A DNA stretch of 64,000 nucleotides from Cephalotus follicularis (taxonomy: Eukaryota > Streptophyta > Magnoliopsida > Oxalidales > Cephalotaceae). Shown here in pieces: positions 60,369 through 64,000 of this stretch (within the stretch, counting starts at the first letter, position 1; each line of letters opens with the position of its first letter). The stretch lies in contig BDDD01000543.1 of the NCBI GenBank assembly GCA_001972305.1, positions 106,409 to 170,408 on the forward strand. Direction: 5' to 3'. Made by a program: the position numbers and the translations under genes. The notes below the pieces were generated by a model, which saw only the letters and a list, made by a program, of their open reading frames with translations, was not told the origin of the DNA and made no database searches.

Positions 60369-60910
60369 TGTGGGAGATTGTTAGATTATGGGCGTCCCCG
60401 CATGCCATAAGGTGGTTACATGCTTGTATGTACCCTTTTGATTTATACATTCTTAGTTCCATTCATGTCTTGCTGTGCACATTTCAGTAAAATTGGCATT
60501 TACTATATGTATATCCTAAACCATAACAATGGATCTGATTAATTAAGACATTAATTGAATACACATATAGTGCCCTATCGATTAAGGGTTGGATCTCGTG
60601 CCTGGGAGGTTATGAGAATGATGTCCTTACTCCCTTCAGACAAAACGTTCCAAGTTGTAAGTTCACTTTCTTAGGAAAATTGATGAACTGGACAGACTTG
60701 TCGTGTTATGCTTGCTCCAGTGTCATGTCGAGGATGGATCATCTCATTTCCATTTGGGTTTACACTAAAGATAATGCGGGGTGCATGCTTGATAGCATGT
60801 TCATTGAACCGACCCACAGTAGGAAACCTATTTAGATAGTTAATACCTGTGTCAATAGGATTCCTATAGTCTCGGTAGTGTATAGTCAATGGTGACTAGT
60901 AGGCCATATG

Positions 60911-63187
60911 TGTAATGACCCAAATTTCCATTAAAGATATTTAATTATGGAAAATGATTGTTATTGTGTAAATTGGCAGATAGTTTAAGGGACCCGTAGT
61001 ATGACCCTACGCTCGGGGGGTTCGGGGGTTCCTCTCCCCGGTGAGCGGACGGGGAGTCCCGCTGCCCGGTCAGCGGGCAGAGGCTCAGGGGCAGTGCCCC
61101 CGGAAGAAAATTGAAATTGGCTATTTGTTTTGGATGAATGTCATGTTGAAAGCGTCAATCTAAAAGGTTAAGAGTTGACAAAGATGTCTAAAGCGCCGAC
61201 GGTTTTATTAAAAGAGTCGACGCTTTGGGCAACGGACGACGCTCTAATTTTAAACGTCAACGCGTTGAAGTCAAGCGTGTCAGTTGATCTAGACGAAGAC
61301 TTAAAGTGGCGACGCTTTGTAAGAAAGCGTCAGCGCTTTAGTCGGGATAGAAGTGAAAAACTCAGGTCAAGCCCGTGACCGACAACGCTTAGGGAGAAAA
61401 TGTCGACGCTTTGAGCTACAGACAAAATGCAATATCTGAGTTTTTGGCATTTTGTGCATAAAAATCTTTAATTTTGGACACGTGGCAGGACAGGGGAGGA
61501 TGATATGAGATGCTATCAGGTGATCTAATAGGTGTAAACACTTGGATTGGTTGAAATTTGATCACATGGGCTGCCAAGAGAGGGAATTGAGTCATGTGAG
61601 AAGGGGGGAAATCTTGCATCCCAAGTAATCCTTCTATTTAATGGCAAAGGGGGTTGAACTCAGTCATTTTGTCTGAGAAGGAAAGTACTACTGCTGAGAG
61701 TGATGTGGAGAATTCGTGGAGAACAAAAGAGAAAGAAATTCCAAAGCAAAGTAAGGAAATTCTATACCCATTTTCTACAAAGCATCCCCTGTTTTACTTT
61801 CAAATTTTATAGCAGATTGTTCTTTGATATCTTGCTCAATTCTTGATGAATTTTTGAATGGTTGGATGTTCTGGAAACTTTAGGATGTCCTCTTTAAATG
61901 TTATGCTTTGCATGTTTCAATATTCTATCAATTTCTTGATGAAAATCAATGTTTTAAATTGTTGTTTGGGTACTGTTTTATCCCTAGATTATGCAGCAAC
62001 TTCTTTAAATAATATCTTGCTCGTTTCTTGATAAAACATTAAATGGTTGAATATTTTGAAAACCTCAAGATGTCCTCTTTAACTGTTATGTTTTATGTAT
62101 CTCGAAATTATGTCAAATTCTTGATGAGAATCAATGATTCATTTACTGCTCATGCCCTGTTTTCTTATGGAACCAGCCACTTTCAAAAATTCATAACGGA
62201 TTCGATTCTCAACCAATTGTTATGATCTTGAGCTTTCTGAATTCTTAAAGATGTCTACTTTAATGTTTATGTTTTAAGTTTTCTCTGAAAATGCTTATTT
62301 CTATATGAATTATCAGTTTTAGTAAAACTATACAAAACTATTTTATGAACTCATTTGAGTCAATAACTCAAATGAAGAGAAAGGTTTATGAATTATGAAA
62401 GAAATGTTATGAAATGATTTTTATGAATGCTTTGAGCTGGTCACTCAAAGTAAATGATGAATGAACCGCCCTTGGATTACGATCCAAGGGGAATGGAGCA
62501 AGATGCTCAATGTTAATGGAGCGAGATGCGCACAGACATGTATGTGATGTAAGGATAGTAGTCGGGGAGTGCACAATGCCCCGGTGAAGCGGTGTAAAGG
62601 GTTCATTAAGGTTTTTATGACTTCTATGTTTATGAAATGTTCTAGTTACGAGTTTGTAATTAGAAAAGTGATATGGTTTATGAAATGTTCTAGGTATATG
62701 TATTGACTAGAAAAATGTTATGATGAAATGTGTTTACTATAAAAACACCTTACTGAGCTATTTTGAGCTCATTCCTTTCAATGTTGTTTTCAAATAAAAT
62801 GTTTTCAGGAAATGAATGAATGGAGATTACGAGCTTAGAGGAAGCTCTTAAGAAGGAGTTTTTGTGAAAGAAAGGCTATGCAATGATGTTTGCATAAATG
62901 TTTTGATGTGTAATAAGAACAAGTTTTTTTGCTGTATGATATGTTTATGTAGAAGAATGATCCTGTGTAATGTAGACCAACGATATGGTTATGACATCTT
63001 TATATAAGATGATTATGTGTAAAGTTTGAATTTAAGATTATGTATGATGTTGCAAGACATGAGTTTATGATGTAGTGTACTTTTAGAGAATACTACCAAA
63101 GGATGTAACGTTTCACACCCAACGTAATGCAACCGATCCTCGGAGTTCACTTTGAGCTATTAGCGAGCTCGGGTCGGGATCGTTACA
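60911..63187 (+). mobile_element. Solo gypsy-type LTR G
   Basis: It runs from TGTAATGACCC to GGGATCGTTACA with TG...CA ends, flanked by ATATG (60906-60910) and ATATA (63188-63192), four of five bases alike. The surrounding F LTR reads through when it is removed. It has no primer site or coding domain. Inside are a GC-rich hairpin-prone stretch (about 61008-61105) and a GTCGACGCTTT array (61147-61413). The rest is AT-rich with no feature I can name. The parent family is not otherwise present here. Confidence 0.85.
61147..61413. repeat. AAAGCGTCGACGCTTT array in solo LTR G
   Basis: About nine full or half copies occur on both strands. Clear GTCGACGCTTT copies lie at 61215 and 61402. Related forms are AAAGCGCCGACG (61188), GGCGACGCTTTG (61308) and AAAGCGTCAGCGCTTT (61324). 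The ideal form is a 16-bp palindrome with the same GTCGAC centre as the other arrays in the window. Confidence 0.87.
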
Positions 63188-64000
63188 ATATATGACCTGC
63201 GTTGTTTCCTTAGACCTGGGCGGCTAGCATGCATTGTGTAGTGACCACTTGGCTTTGATTTTCGCCTTCCCAGCTCTAGCCATGAGTCGGCAAAAGGGTT
63301 GTCATTGGGCCTTTTGGGAGTTCCATTGAGATGTAATGGGCCAGTGTGCAACAGGGCATCGTCACACCTATATTGAGGGTGACCGGCTCTATAATATTTA
63401 TGTCTGTTATAGACTTAAAGTCCTGTCCAAGTGTAGGCAAATTGGAAACGGGGTTTCCGGGGAGCTCTGCTGATAGTCTTAGTGTGTTCATAGATTTATA
63501 GTTATCAAGGCTTTACCTAGGGTTGACATTGATCAAAACCCTAGGCCACGGTCAGAGCCGAGAATGACGAAGGATGCATGACACGTAAACCGATGACAAA
63601 ATAAAGTATCGGTTAACCAGATATCGACTGATAGATGTGGTTGTAAATTCCATGGACGCAGGGGATGATTAAGTATCATACCGGGGCTATTTTGATAGTC
63701 GGGGACTATTAGGATAGTCGTACCAGAACTGCGAGATGTATTGGGAAATTTATCGTCGTACAGGATTTCGGTGGGGCTTTTGGGTCCTACCTGATTTTGG
63801 AACCAGTTGATGTGTGTGGGACACATGTCATTTAGTGAGAGCTTAGCATCTGGGAGATGTTACTTTGCTAGTGAACATTTTATTTGCTCGACATATGTCA
63901 CTTTTTTAGAAGTGAGTCTAAGCATTGCCATAATAGAATATTCCGTGCAAAGGGTTGATTGTTTAACTAATAAGTACATTGGGTATTTATTGGGAGAGGG

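Larger units (their letters stand above)
60379..64000 (+). repeat. 3' LTR of copia F, interrupted by G and cut by the window end
   Basis: It starts TGTTAGATTATGGGCG after a GTGGGAGA polypurine tract. The pieces are 60379-60910 and 63193-64000, separated by solo LTR G. The right piece matches solo LTR H and the LTR of A (CATTTAGTGA, CTTTGCTAGTGA, GTGCAAAGGGTTG) and continues beyond the window. No gene is seen in it. Confidence 0.87.

Noticed and set aside
1..64000. Host protein-coding genes between the elements
   Set aside because: Every stretch could be assigned to an LTR, leader, gag-pol relic or solo LTR; no remaining frame showed non-TE similarity that I recognise.

Overview
The window looks like intergenic DNA from a large, repeat-rich flowering-plant nuclear genome. 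I find no intact host gene and no rRNA, tRNA or CRISPR. Essentially all 64 kb can be assigned to long-terminal-repeat (LTR) retrotransposons: Ty3/gypsy elements whose pol ends in an integrase plus chromodomain-like tail (Tekay/Del-type chromoviruses, clade tentative) and Ty1/copia elements (Tork/Angela-like, tentative). The plant assignment rests on the element families, the initiator-Met-type primer binding sites (TGGTATCAGAGC and close variants) and LTRs of 2-3 kb. No species can be named.

The layout is a set of nested insertions. The outermost, oldest layer is copia element F (+ strand; pieces 48288-49776, 59541-60910, 63193-64000). Copia A (- strand; its 5' LTR ends at 48287 and its 3' end lies left of the window) sits inside the F integrase. 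Copia E (+; 49777-59535, target duplication AGAAG) sits inside the F reverse transcriptase. Solo gypsy LTR G (60911-63187) sits inside the F 3' LTR. Copia A is itself split by four insertions: gypsy II (+; 1773-7265, itself apparently interrupted by gypsy I at 1-1772), gypsy B (-; 9989-30481), solo copia LTR H (+; 31271-33110) and gypsy D (+; 34550-45563, target duplication TTACC). B carries gypsy C (-; 10033-19952, target duplication ATACA) inside its 3' LTR. D carries S (36350-37980, target duplication GACAT), an LTR-like unit with a decayed unknown reading frame, inside its 5' LTR. Nesting therefore reaches four levels (F > A > B > C and F > A > D > S).

Every gag-pol region is broken by stops, frameshifts or deletions, so all are annotated as pseudogenes. 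C is the best preserved. The reconstruction is checked by TG...CA ends, 5-bp duplications, primer sites and polypurine tracts, and by reading frames that join correctly when an insertion is removed (the A pre-integrase domain across B, the A gag across H).

The most unusual signal is a set of interspersed arrays of a short palindrome centred on GTCGAC. The form CAGTCGACTG occurs many times in the LTRs of B, C and D. A second form, GTCGACGCTTT, occurs in S and G. Other LTR families carry their own arrays: a 45-bp repeat with GCATGC/CTCGAG in II, and a cluster of TGAGTCA/GTGACTC sites in E. Other points worth attention are S, a possible antisense reading frame shared by the leaders of A and E, and the fact that E has more decayed coding sequence than its older host F although its two LTRs remain similar.
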